64,000 bases of DNA, from assembly GCF_001984175.1 (NCBI RefSeq), contig NZ_MTQP01000052.1, forward strand, positions 92,767-156,766, read 5' to 3'. Under the pieces are notes generated by a model. It was given only the letters and a program-made list of their open reading frames with translations, was not told where the DNA came from and searched no databases. The translations under genes were made by a program, and so were the position numbers. This stretch comes from Saccharothrix sp. ALI-22-I. Its GTDB lineage: Bacteria > Actinomycetota > Actinomycetes > Mycobacteriales > Pseudonocardiaceae. Positions 8,034 through 15,136 of this stretch are shown one piece after another. Each line of letters begins with the position of its first letter. Position 1 is the stretch's first letter.

Positions 8034-8444
8034 TCAGCGGCGGCGGCCGGATTTCAGGGGGGCTACGTCCGCGCCGTCGTGGGAGCTGCGGCACTCGTCG
8101 GGGGTCACTGCTTCCACCGCGAGGGTCAGCATGCCCTTCACGCCTGTGTAGATGCTCTCGCCCGCCGACGCCAGTGACGTGTGCACACGGTTGGAATCGG
8201 AGAAGTCGCGTTCGTCCTTCGTGCGCTTCTTCCCCGCCTCCTCCGGCTTCGTCGCACTCCGCAGGTTGACCTCCAGCCACGCGGCGACCTCGGTCGGCGT
8301 GGTCAGGACCTCTTCCGGCGTGCGCTCCAAGCGCTCCTGGCGCGGGGAGGCGTGGTCGAGTGACGTGTGCTCCACGTAGGCGTGCCAGTGCGTGTTGCGC
8401 AGTGACCACGTCTGCTCGACCGGCCAGTCCTCCTCAGTGCCCAT
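8034..8444 (-). CDS. Hypothetical protein linked to ABC-F gene
   Basis: 136 residues, hydrophilic, without signal peptide or membrane segment; rich in charged residues in the middle (KPEEAGKKRTKDERDF) and with an Arg/Lys-rich tail. I do not recognise a family. ATG 8444 (MGTEEDWPVEQTW) is chosen because the longer frame to 8486 would overlap the ABC-F gene. It starts four bases after the ABC-F stop, so the two are almost certainly one transcript, and it is followed by structured element A. Confidence 0.7.
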   Translation of the reverse strand: MGTEEDWPVEQTWSLRNTHWHAYVEHTSLDHASPRQERLERTPEEVLTTPTEVAAWLEVNLRSATKPEEAGKKRTKDERDFSDSNRVHTSLASAGESIYTGVKGMLTLAVEAVTPDECRSSHDGADVAPLKSGRRR

Positions 8445-8448
8445 GCAC

Positions 8449-10059
8449 CTATCTTGCCAGGCTCCGGACGTCCAAGGTGCGGTCAACCCCCACCGCCGAC
8501 GCGAGCCTCCGGTCGTGGGTCACCAGCAGTAGCGTTCCCTCATAACTCTCCAACGCCTGTTCGAGTTGTTCGATCGCCGCCACGTCGAGGTGGTTGGTCG
8601 GCTCGTCCAACACCAGGCACGTGGTCCCCCTGGCCTGCAGCACCGCCAGCCCGGCCCTGGTCCGCTCCCCCGGCGACAGCGAACGGGCCGGCCGCAGCAC
8701 CGCGTCCGCACCCACCCGGAACTTCGCCAGGAGGGTCCGGGCTTCCACGTCCGGCAGCCCGGTCGAGGCCGTGACCACCTCCAGCACGGGCGAAGACGTG
8801 GCGAAGGACGCACGCACCTGGTCGACCTCGCCCACCACCACGGCCGGCCCCTGACTGCGCTCGCCCGAGTCGAGCGGCAGCCGGCCCAGCAACGCGCCCA
8901 GCAGCGTCGACTTGCCCGACCCGTTGGGCCCGGTGATCCGCCACCGCTCCCCCGCGCCGATGGTCAGGTCGATCGGACCGAGCGTCACGTCACCGCGACT
9001 GACGGTGGCACCACGAAGCGTGAACGCGACTCGGCTCCCCGGACCCGCGCTCGGCAACGTCAACCGCAGCTCCCACGGCGAGCGCGGCTCCTCGACCTCC
9101 TCCAGCCGTTCCAGCGCACGATCCACAGTGGACGCCCGAGCGCCCAGGTTCTCCGCGCCTTCCTTGCGGAAGAACTTGATGAACTTGTCGCTCTCGTCGG
9201 ACTTGGCATTGCGCCGAACGCCCGCACGAGACCACTCCCGGGTCTGCCGGGCACGCTGCGTCAACGCGTCGCGCCGAGACGCGTACGCCTCGTACTCCTC
9301 CCGCGCCCGCCGCTGGGCGTGAGCCTGCTCCTGCACGTACGCGTCCCACCCGCCGCCGAACACGGTGACGCCGTGGCTGAACTCGTCCAGTTCGGCGATC
9401 GCGGTCGTGGTGCGGGCCAGGAACTCGCGGTCGTGGCTGACCAGGACCATGCCGGCCGGGCTGCGCAGCACGTGCGTTTCCAGCAGTTCCAGGCCGGCCA
9501 GGTCGAGGTCGTTGGTCGGCTCGTCCAACAGCAACACGTCGGCCGTGGTCAGCAGCACGGCGGCCAGTCGCAGCCGAGCCGCCTGCCCGCCGGACAGCTC
9601 CGACGAGCCCCGCTCGTCGAGCAGTGTCGCGGTCAGCCCGAGCCGTTCGCACACCTCGTCGGCGCGTTCGGCGAAGTCGGCGGCACCGGACGCGGTCCAC
9701 ACGTCGAACGCCCGCGCGTACGAGTCCTCGGCCCCCGGCGCGCCCGAAGCCAACGCCTCCGTGGCGGCCTCGAACTCCCGCACCGCCGACGCCACGCCGG
9801 TGCGGCGGGCCAGGTGGTCCCGCAGCGACTCGCCGGGCCGGATGTCGGTCTCCTGGGTCAGGTGCGCGACCACCCCGCGAACGGTGACGGTGCCCGATTC
9901 CGGCGCCAGCTCACCGGCCAGCACGCGCAGCAGGGTGGACTTGCCGACCCCGTTCGGCGCGATCAGGCCTACCCGTTCACCTGCGGGAACATCGAGATCC
10001 ACCTCCGAGAGCACGATCCGCGGACCGAACGACAGCGTGACGTTCCTGGCTGTCAACAC
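8449..10059 (-). CDS. ABC-F family ATPase (ribosome-associated, possible antibiotic resistance)
   Basis: 536 residues, two ATPase domains and no membrane segments. First domain: Walker A APNGVGKST near 34-42, SGGQ 156-159, DEPTNDLD near 179; second: GPNGSGKST near 377-385, signature SPGE, DEPTNHLD. Between them is a charged helical linker rich in Arg and Glu (about 240-325), the P-site tRNA interaction motif region. ABC-F proteins enter the ribosomal E site; some displace macrolides, lincosamides or pleuromutilins, others are housekeeping. The start is GTG 10059, directly preceded by a G-run. Which antibiotic, if any, cannot be read from the sequence. Confidence 0.9.
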   Translation of the reverse strand: MLTARNVTLSFGPRIVLSEVDLDVPAGERVGLIAPNGVGKSTLLRVLAGELAPESGTVTVRGVVAHLTQETDIRPGESLRDHLARRTGVASAVREFEAATEALASGAPGAEDSYARAFDVWTASGAADFAERADEVCERLGLTATLLDERGSSELSGGQAARLRLAAVLLTTADVLLLDEPTNDLDLAGLELLETHVLRSPAGMVLVSHDREFLARTTTAIAELDEFSHGVTVFGGGWDAYVQEQAHAQRRAREEYEAYASRRDALTQRARQTREWSRAGVRRNAKSDESDKFIKFFRKEGAENLGARASTVDRALERLEEVEEPRSPWELRLTLPSAGPGSRVAFTLRGATVSRGDVTLGPIDLTIGAGERWRITGPNGSGKSTLLGALLGRLPLDSGERSQGPAVVVGEVDQVRASFATSSPVLEVVTASTGLPDVEARTLLAKFRVGADAVLRPARSLSPGERTRAGLAVLQARGTTCLVLDEPTNHLDVAAIEQLEQALESYEGTLLLVTHDRRLASAVGVDRTLDVRSLAR

Positions 10060-10279
10060 CCCCCGATCGTGACAGGAACGCCCGCTGCGGGCACCTCAGT
10101 TTTCGGGCCACCCCGTTCCACCGAGCACCTATTGCAAGTACTACGTCTCCGCGCTGTGGGACGTGGTGAACTGGGATGACGTGAACGCCCGTTTCGAGGC
10201 GGCGCGCGCCGGCCGCAACGGCCTTCAACTGCCCTGGCAAGAGCTCGGCGGGTGCTCCGACAAGCGCCACCGCCGATAC
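10060..10279. other. Intergenic region between ABC-F and FetB-like operons
   Basis: About 310 bp (10060-10370) without a convincing gene. A plus-strand frame is open from before 10088 to 10384 and reads plausibly protein-like around 10124-10255 (YCKYYVSALWDVVNWDDV, then FEAARAGRNGLQLPWQEL), but no start or ribosome site fits and it runs through the terminator at 10280. Possibly the 3' remnant of a lost gene; also the upstream region of the ABC-F gene. Confidence 0.3.
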
Positions 10280-10327
10280 GACGAGGCCCCGCCACCCGGC
10301 GGTACGACCGGGAGGCGGGGCCTCGTC
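10280..10327. terminator. Long perfect terminator hairpin
   Basis: GACGAGGCCCCGCC (10280-10293) pairs perfectly with GGCGGGGCCTCGTC (10314-10327), and an inner CCCGG/CCGGG (10295-10299/10308-10312) extends the structure. It lies about 45 bases after the minus-strand FetB-like stop, so it should end that operon; it could also stop plus-strand transcription. Confidence 0.8.
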
Positions 10328-10370
10328 TGTTCCCGAACTGACTGCCGCTCCCACCACGAAGCAACGAGGG

Positions 10371-10387
10371 TTAGGTTAGCCTAACTT
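10371..10387. promoter_or_regulatory. Iron-box-like palindrome (IdeR/DmdR type) overlapping a stop codon
   Basis: TTAGGTTAGCCTAACTT matches 16 of the 19 positions of the IdeR/DmdR1 iron-box consensus when extended two bases, including the full TTAGGTTAG left half. It overlaps the last codons and TAA of the FetB-like gene rather than a promoter. FetB proteins are iron exporters in E. coli, so the association is suggestive, but the position could be accidental. Confidence 0.5.
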
Positions 10388-11135
10388 CGCCCACCGCACC
10401 AGCCCGTCTCACGAGTCCGCGCGCGACGAGTTCGACCACCACCGCGATCGCCGTGGCCTCGACCGCCAACAGCCCCAGCAGCACGACGAGCTGCAACGCG
10501 CCCGCCTGCCACACCGGCGCGCCGCCGAGGAGCATCCCGACGAACGCGCCGGGCAACGTGACCAGGCCGACCGTCCGGGTCTGGTCCAGCGCCGGGATCA
10601 GGGCTTCGGCGGCGGGCCGGCGCACCAGCTCCCGCACGGCGACCGGCTCGGTGAACCCGAGCGCCAGCGCGGCCTCGTACTCGCCGTGCCGGTCCCGCAG
10701 CGTGTCGAGGGCACGTCGGACGGACAACGTCGTCGCCGTCATCGCACCGCCGATGAGGATGCCGCCGACCGGCACCAGCGCGATGCCCCGCAACGGCACC
10801 AGACCGCTGATCACCAGCCCCGCGATGGCCGGCACCGTCCCGGCGAGAATGGCAGCGGCGACCCAGGTCCCCCGCATGCCGGTCTTCGTGCGCGCGGCGG
10901 ACGTACCGGTGGCCACGCCCGCCATCAACACCAGGAACGCCGCCGTCAGCGGTAGTGACGCCAGCACCCCCGTGATGACCGCCGACACCGCCGCCAACTG
11001 CGCGCCGGCCCGCAAGGCCGCCCGGACCACCGGTCGGGGTGACGCCAACCCGGCCCACCAGACCACCGCGCCCGCGACGGCGGTGAAGATCAGACAGACG
11101 ACGAGCAGCCGGACCCAGTCCGTTGCGATGACCAC
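10371..11135 (-). CDS. FetB/YbbM-like ABC transporter permease
   Basis: 254 residues, about seven hydrophobic segments. The conserved block ALIPALDQTRTVGLVTLPGAFVGMLLGG near 175-205 is the hallmark of the UPF0014/FetB family; in E. coli FetAB exports iron. The partner ATPase FetA is not adjacent, so it must be encoded elsewhere or the protein works with another ATPase. Start GTG 11135, 24 bases after the MFS stop, placing it last in a likely operon permease-MarR-MFS-FetB. An iron-box-like palindrome overlaps its stop. Confidence 0.82.
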   Translation of the reverse strand: MVIATDWVRLLVVCLIFTAVAGAVVWWAGLASPRPVVRAALRAGAQLAAVSAVITGVLASLPLTAAFLVLMAGVATGTSAARTKTGMRGTWVAAAILAGTVPAIAGLVISGLVPLRGIALVPVGGILIGGAMTATTLSVRRALDTLRDRHGEYEAALALGFTEPVAVRELVRRPAAEALIPALDQTRTVGLVTLPGAFVGMLLGGAPVWQAGALQLVVLLGLLAVEATAIAVVVELVARGLVRRAGAVGEVRLT

Positions 11136-11159
11136 TCGGTCATTGTGGGACGCGGGCGA

Positions 11160-12482
11160 TCATCGTGTGACGCGAGCGCGGCGGCGCAGGCGGTAGCCGG
11201 TCAGCGTGATCCCGCCGCGCCGGGCCAGCACCAGCCCGCCGACCACGGCCGCCACGATCGACACCACACCACCGACGACCATCGGCGCGCGTGCGGTGAA
11301 GTGCTCCGCGAGCCAGCCCATCACGGGCCCGCCCAGCGGGTTGCCGCCCAGGAAGACCAGCATGTACAGGCCCATCACCCGGCCGCGCATGGCGGGCGAC
11401 ACGGCCAGCTGCACGGTCGCGTTGGCGGTCGTCGTGAACGTCATCATCGCGATGCCGACGGGGATCAGCGCCAGCCCCGACAGCCACATCGTGGGCATCA
11501 GACCGGCCACGATCTCCAGCGCGCCGAACGCCAGCGCACCCACGATCAGCAGCTTCAGCCGGGGCTTGCCGCGGGCGCTGCGCCGGGCGGCCAACGTCGC
11601 GCCGGCCAGCGTGCCGACCGCCAGCAACGTGGACAGCAGGCCGTAGGCGGAGGCGTCGCCGCCGAACGTGTTGCGCGCCAGCACGGCCAGCGTGACGTAG
11701 AAGTTCAGCCCGAACGTGCTGATGAAGAACACCAGGGACAGCAGGATCACCAGGTCCGGGCGCTTGCGCACGTACCGCAGCCCTTCCCGCAGCTGCCCCT
11801 TCTCCCGCGGCACGGGATCGCCGCGGTGCAGTTCACCGGCCCGCATCAGCAGCAGGCCCGTGATCACGCCGATGAAGCTGACCGCGTTGAGCAGGAACAC
11901 CCAGCCGGTGCCGACGAAGATGATCAGGCCACCGGCGACGGCCGGGCCGACCATCCGGGCCAGGTTGAACGTCATCGAGTTCAACGCGACCGCGTTGGTG
12001 AGCTGGTCGCGGCCGACCATCTCGACCACGAAGCTCTGCCGCACCGGCGTCTCCACCGCCGACACCGCGCCGAGCAGCAGGCACAGCAGGTAGACGTGCC
12101 ACAGCTGCACCACGCCGGTGACGTCGAGCAGGCCGAGGGTCAGCGCGCAGAGCCCGAGCCCGGTCTCCAGCACGAGCAGCAGCTTGCGCTTGTCCATCCG
12201 GTCGGCGAGCACACCGGCCCAGAGCGACAGGAACAACGTCGGCGCGAACTGCAACGCGGCGGCGATGCCGAGGGCGATCGGCGAGCCGTTCGACAGCTCC
12301 AGGACCAGCCAGTCCTGGGCGACGCGCTGCATCCACAGCCCGACCAGGGAAACGACCTGGCCGGAGGCGTAGAGGCGGTAGTTGCGGACCCGGAGTGAAC
12401 CGAACATGCGCCGGCGGGGCGGGGGTGCGGCTGTGTTGCGATCGAGTTGATCGGTCTCTGCCCCACCCGCGTACGCCGGCAC
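11160..12482 (-). CDS. MFS transporter, EntS-like exporter
   Basis: 440 residues with 12 predicted membrane helices. RVRNYRLYASGQVVSLVGLWMQRVAQDWLVLEL near the N-terminus, the DRMDKRK loop and TPVRQSFVVEMV are typical of the MFS_3/EntS enterobactin-exporter-like group. It begins with GTG four bases after the MarR stop, so the two are translated together and the MarR protein is its probable regulator. Role: export of a small molecule, drug or siderophore; the neighbouring FetB-like gene and iron-box-like site make metal or siderophore traffic worth considering. Confidence 0.85.
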   Translation of the reverse strand: MPAYAGGAETDQLDRNTAAPPPRRRMFGSLRVRNYRLYASGQVVSLVGLWMQRVAQDWLVLELSNGSPIALGIAAALQFAPTLFLSLWAGVLADRMDKRKLLLVLETGLGLCALTLGLLDVTGVVQLWHVYLLCLLLGAVSAVETPVRQSFVVEMVGRDQLTNAVALNSMTFNLARMVGPAVAGGLIIFVGTGWVFLLNAVSFIGVITGLLLMRAGELHRGDPVPREKGQLREGLRYVRKRPDLVILLSLVFFISTFGLNFYVTLAVLARNTFGGDASAYGLLSTLLAVGTLAGATLAARRSARGKPRLKLLIVGALAFGALEIVAGLMPTMWLSGLALIPVGIAMMTFTTTANATVQLAVSPAMRGRVMGLYMLVFLGGNPLGGPVMGWLAEHFTARAPMVVGGVVSIVAAVVGGLVLARRGGITLTGYRLRRRARVTR

Positions 12483-12486
12483 GTCG

Positions 12487-12951
12487 TTACTGCCCCGCCA
12501 TCCTGTCGATTATCTCGGCGGCGCGCGACAGCGCGCCCCGTTCCTCCGGTGTCAGCTCGGCCAACCGCTTGTCCAGCCAGGCTTCCCGGGCGGACACCTC
12601 TTCGTTGATGTAGCTCAGCCCCGCCTCGCTCAGCTCCACGATGGCCTGCCGGCCGTCGGTGGGGTGAGGGCGGCGCGTGGCGAACCCGTACTCCTCCAGG
12701 GCGGCGATCACCCTGGTCATGGACGGTGGCTGGACGCCTTCCTTGGCGGCCAGCTCGCCCGGCGTCAGGGGCCCGCACTTGTGCAACGTCGACAGTGCGG
12801 ACACCTGGGTGAGCGAGATCGCGGAGTTCACCCGCTGCGCGCGGAGCCGACGGTTCAGCCGGACCACGGCCAGCCGCAACCGGCTCGCCAGTCCCGCTTC
12901 CGACTCGGTCTCCGCCACGTAGTTAGCATACCTCACGATCTCTGCGCCCAT
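12487..12951 (-). CDS. MarR-family transcriptional regulator
   Basis: 154 residues: dimerising N-terminal helix, HTH around TPGELAAKEGVQPPSMTRVIAALEEYGF and wing RRPHPTDGRQAIVELSEAG, all standard MarR features. Positioned between the purine permease and MFS exporter genes on the same strand. It matches Rv0880 in the syntenic M. tuberculosis region as I recall it. Start ATG 12951 is taken; an internal GTG (VAETESEAG) about 33 bases in is possible, with TATGCTAAC upstream resembling promoter or operator sequence. Confidence 0.87.
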   Translation of the reverse strand: MGAEIVRYANYVAETESEAGLASRLRLAVVRLNRRLRAQRVNSAISLTQVSALSTLHKCGPLTPGELAAKEGVQPPSMTRVIAALEEYGFATRRPHPTDGRQAIVELSEAGLSYINEEVSAREAWLDKRLAELTPEERGALSRAAEIIDRMAGQ

Positions 12952-12990
12952 CGTGTGAACTTGGTCAACCAGTCCGTGAGAACAGCCCGC

Positions 12991-14499
12991 TCAGCCCGTG
13001 AGAGCGGCCTGGATGGGGCCCATCGCGAAGTAGACGACGAACGCCGCCGCCACGATCCACATGAGCGGGTGCACGCTGCGCGCCCGCCCGGTGAGCGCGC
13101 GCAGGATGACGTAGCTGACGAAACCCGCGCCGATGCCGTTCGCGATGGAGTAGGTGAACGGCATGACCACGATGGTGAGGAACGCGGGCAGGCCGATGGA
13201 GAAGTCGGTGAAGTCGATCTCCTTGATCTGCATGATCATCAGCGCGCCGACGATGACCAGCGCGGGCGCCGCCGCCTCGATCGGCACCACCGCGTACAGC
13301 GGGGTGAGGAACATGGCGCCGATGAACAGCAGGCCGGTGACGATGTTCGCCAACCCGGTCCGCGCGCCCTCCGCGATACCGGACGCCGATTCGATGTAGA
13401 CGGTGTTGGACGACGAGGACGCCGCCCCGCCCGCGACCGCGCCGACACCGTCCACGAACAGCGCCTTCGACACGCCCGGCAGCTGGCCGTCCTTGCCGAT
13501 GAGCCCGGCTTCCTTGCCCAGGCCGGTCATCGTGCCGACGGTGTCGAAGAAGTCCGTGAGCACCAGTGTGAACACCAGCAGCGCGGCGGTCAGCGCGGGC
13601 ACCCTGGTCCACGCGCCGAACGAGACGTCACCGAGCAGGGAGAGGTCGGGCAGCCCGAACACCTGCTCCGGCAGCGCGGGGTAGCCGAGGTTCCAGCCCT
13701 TCGGGTCGACGCCCCGGGACGGACCGGCCTTGACGATCGCCTCGATCACGATGGACAGCACGGTGGCCGAGAGCACGCCGATCAGGATCGCGCCCTTGAC
13801 CTTGCGGGCGACCAGGATGCCGGTGACGACCAGGCCGACCACGAACACCAGCGTCGGCCACGACGCGATCGACCCGTTGATGCCCAGTCCGACCGGCACG
13901 GTCGTGCCCGCCGCGTCCGGCAGCCGCCGCACGAACCCGGCGTCGACCAGCCCGATGAAGCAGATGAACAGGCCGATGCCGACCGCGATGGCCGCCTTCA
14001 GCTCCGCCGGCACCGCGTTGAACACGGCCGTGCGGACGCCCGTGACGACCAGCAGCAGCACCACCAGCCCGTTGACCACGACCAGGCCCATCGCCTCGGG
14101 CCACGACATCTGCGGCACGATCGTGACCGCCACGAACGAGTTGATGCCCAGGCCGGTGGCCAGCGCGAACGGGTAGTTGGCCACGAGTCCGAACAGGATC
14201 GTCATGACCCCCGCGACCAACGCCGTCACCGCCGCCACCTGCGGGATGGTGAGGATGTTGCCGAGCACGTCGACCTTCGCGCCGGGGTCGTCGGCCGCGA
14301 AGCTGCCCAGGATCAACGGGTTCAGCACCACGATGTAGGCCATGGTCACGAACGTGACCAGGCCACCGCGCAACTCGCGGCCGACCGAGGAGCCGCGTTC
14401 GGAGATCTTGAAGAAGCCGTCCAACTTGGAACGGGCAGGACCCGCGGGCGATGTCTCGGCGGGGGATGCCCCGGCGGCGGGTGTCTCGGCGGCGGCCAT
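12991..14499 (-). CDS. NCS2-family (AzgA-like) hypoxanthine/guanine permease
   Basis: 502 residues, about 12-14 membrane segments after an Ala/Pro-rich cytosolic N-terminus. Motifs YIVVLNPLILG, GLGINSFVA, FDTVGTMTGL and GAVAGGAASSSSNTVYIESASG are those of AzgA/PbuG purine permeases, which import hypoxanthine, guanine or adenine by proton symport. Start ATG 14499 with AAGGAG just upstream; the extra 15 codons to 14544 are unlikely. It is the first gene of a minus-strand run continuing to MarR 39 bases downstream. No purine riboswitch was recognised in its short leader. Confidence 0.9.
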   Translation of the reverse strand: MAAAETPAAGASPAETSPAGPARSKLDGFFKISERGSSVGRELRGGLVTFVTMAYIVVLNPLILGSFAADDPGAKVDVLGNILTIPQVAAVTALVAGVMTILFGLVANYPFALATGLGINSFVAVTIVPQMSWPEAMGLVVVNGLVVLLLVVTGVRTAVFNAVPAELKAAIAVGIGLFICFIGLVDAGFVRRLPDAAGTTVPVGLGINGSIASWPTLVFVVGLVVTGILVARKVKGAILIGVLSATVLSIVIEAIVKAGPSRGVDPKGWNLGYPALPEQVFGLPDLSLLGDVSFGAWTRVPALTAALLVFTLVLTDFFDTVGTMTGLGKEAGLIGKDGQLPGVSKALFVDGVGAVAGGAASSSSNTVYIESASGIAEGARTGLANIVTGLLFIGAMFLTPLYAVVPIEAAAPALVIVGALMIMQIKEIDFTDFSIGLPAFLTIVVMPFTYSIANGIGAGFVSYVILRALTGRARSVHPLMWIVAAAFVVYFAMGPIQAALTG

Positions 14500-14573
14500 C
14501 TCATCTCCTTGATCGGTGTGGCGAGCAGGCAGAGCGTGCCCCACCCGTGTTTCGGGCAGGTAGCCTGCCCGAC

Positions 14574-14846
14574 GTGGCCGAACAGGACGGAACGACCCTC
14601 CCCGCCCCGCCCCCAGCCCCGCCGCCCCTACCGCCGAAGCTGGCCGACCCCGTGCCCGCGATCGTGGTGGGCACGGGCCTGTGGTTCGTGGCGTTCGTCG
14701 TCGTACTGCTGTTCGGTCTCGACACGATCCTGGTGTGGACGTGCCTGTCCGGCAGCCTGCTGGGGATCATCGGCTACGGCGTCTTCAAGTGGCAACGCTC
14801 CGCCGCACGCCGAGGCAGCCGCACCGCCCAACGCGGGCTGGACTGA
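14574..14846 (+). CDS. DUF2530 membrane protein
   Basis: 90 residues: Pro/Ala-rich N-terminus, then two membrane helices (IVVGTGLWFVAFVVVLLFGL and VWTCLSGSLLGIIGYGVF) and a basic tail. This is the DUF2530 pattern, known only from actinobacteria, function unknown; Rv0879c is the probable M. tuberculosis counterpart (recollection). GTG 14574 gives the family-sized product; the frame is open further upstream through the divergent permease promoter. Divergent from the NCS2 gene. Confidence 0.75.
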   Translation: MAEQDGTTLPAPPPAPPPLPPKLADPVPAIVVGTGLWFVAFVVVLLFGLDTILVWTCLSGSLLGIIGYGVFKWQRSAARRGSRTAQRGLD

Positions 14847-14880
14847 CCCCCACCGCGCGAGCTGAACCGACCACCCACCG

Positions 14881-14928
14881 CAGCAGGCTGGCACCCCAGC
14901 GCAGGCTGGCACCCCAGCGCAGGCTGGA
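14881..14928. repeat. 18-bp tandem repeat in intergenic region
   Basis: GCAGGCTGGCACCCCAGC occurs in two consecutive copies plus a partial third (GCAGGCTGG). It is the left part of a 290-bp gene-free gap (14847-15136) that also holds looser repeats of GCCCAACGCGGGC and the structured element B at 15019-15110. Confidence 0.8.
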
Positions 14929-15018
14929 TTGCGTGACCGCCCACTACCGTCCACCGCCGCCCAACGCGGGCTGTGTGACCGCCCAACACGGGCCGACCCT
15001 CGGCTGAGGGTGAGGGCC

Positions 15019-15110
15019 GGGGCGCCGCGCCTTCATTTTTCCGGCAACAAATCCGGGGTTTCCATTCATCCCCGGATTTGGCCGGTTCGCGCGTTCGGGT
15101 GATCTTGGCG
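15019..15110 (-). repeat. Structured 3' intergenic element, copy B
   Basis: Minus-strand reading from the gene stop at 15137: 26-base spacer, CGCCAAGATCACCCG-AACG-GCGAAC, a perfect 10-bp hairpin AAATCCGGGG (15049-15058) with CCCCGGATTT (15070-15079), GTTGCCGG, then GGCGCGGCGCCCC. The blocks match copy A at 7915-8007; the hairpin bases do not. Same distance from the preceding stop codon in both copies. Confidence 0.7.
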
Positions 15111-15136
15111 GCGCGGGTTCGGCGTGATCCAGCAGG

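Noticed and set aside
12991..14573. Purine riboswitch upstream of the NCS2 permease
   Set aside because: The permease start is only 74 bases from the divergent DUF2530 start and no purine aptamer core could be recognised.
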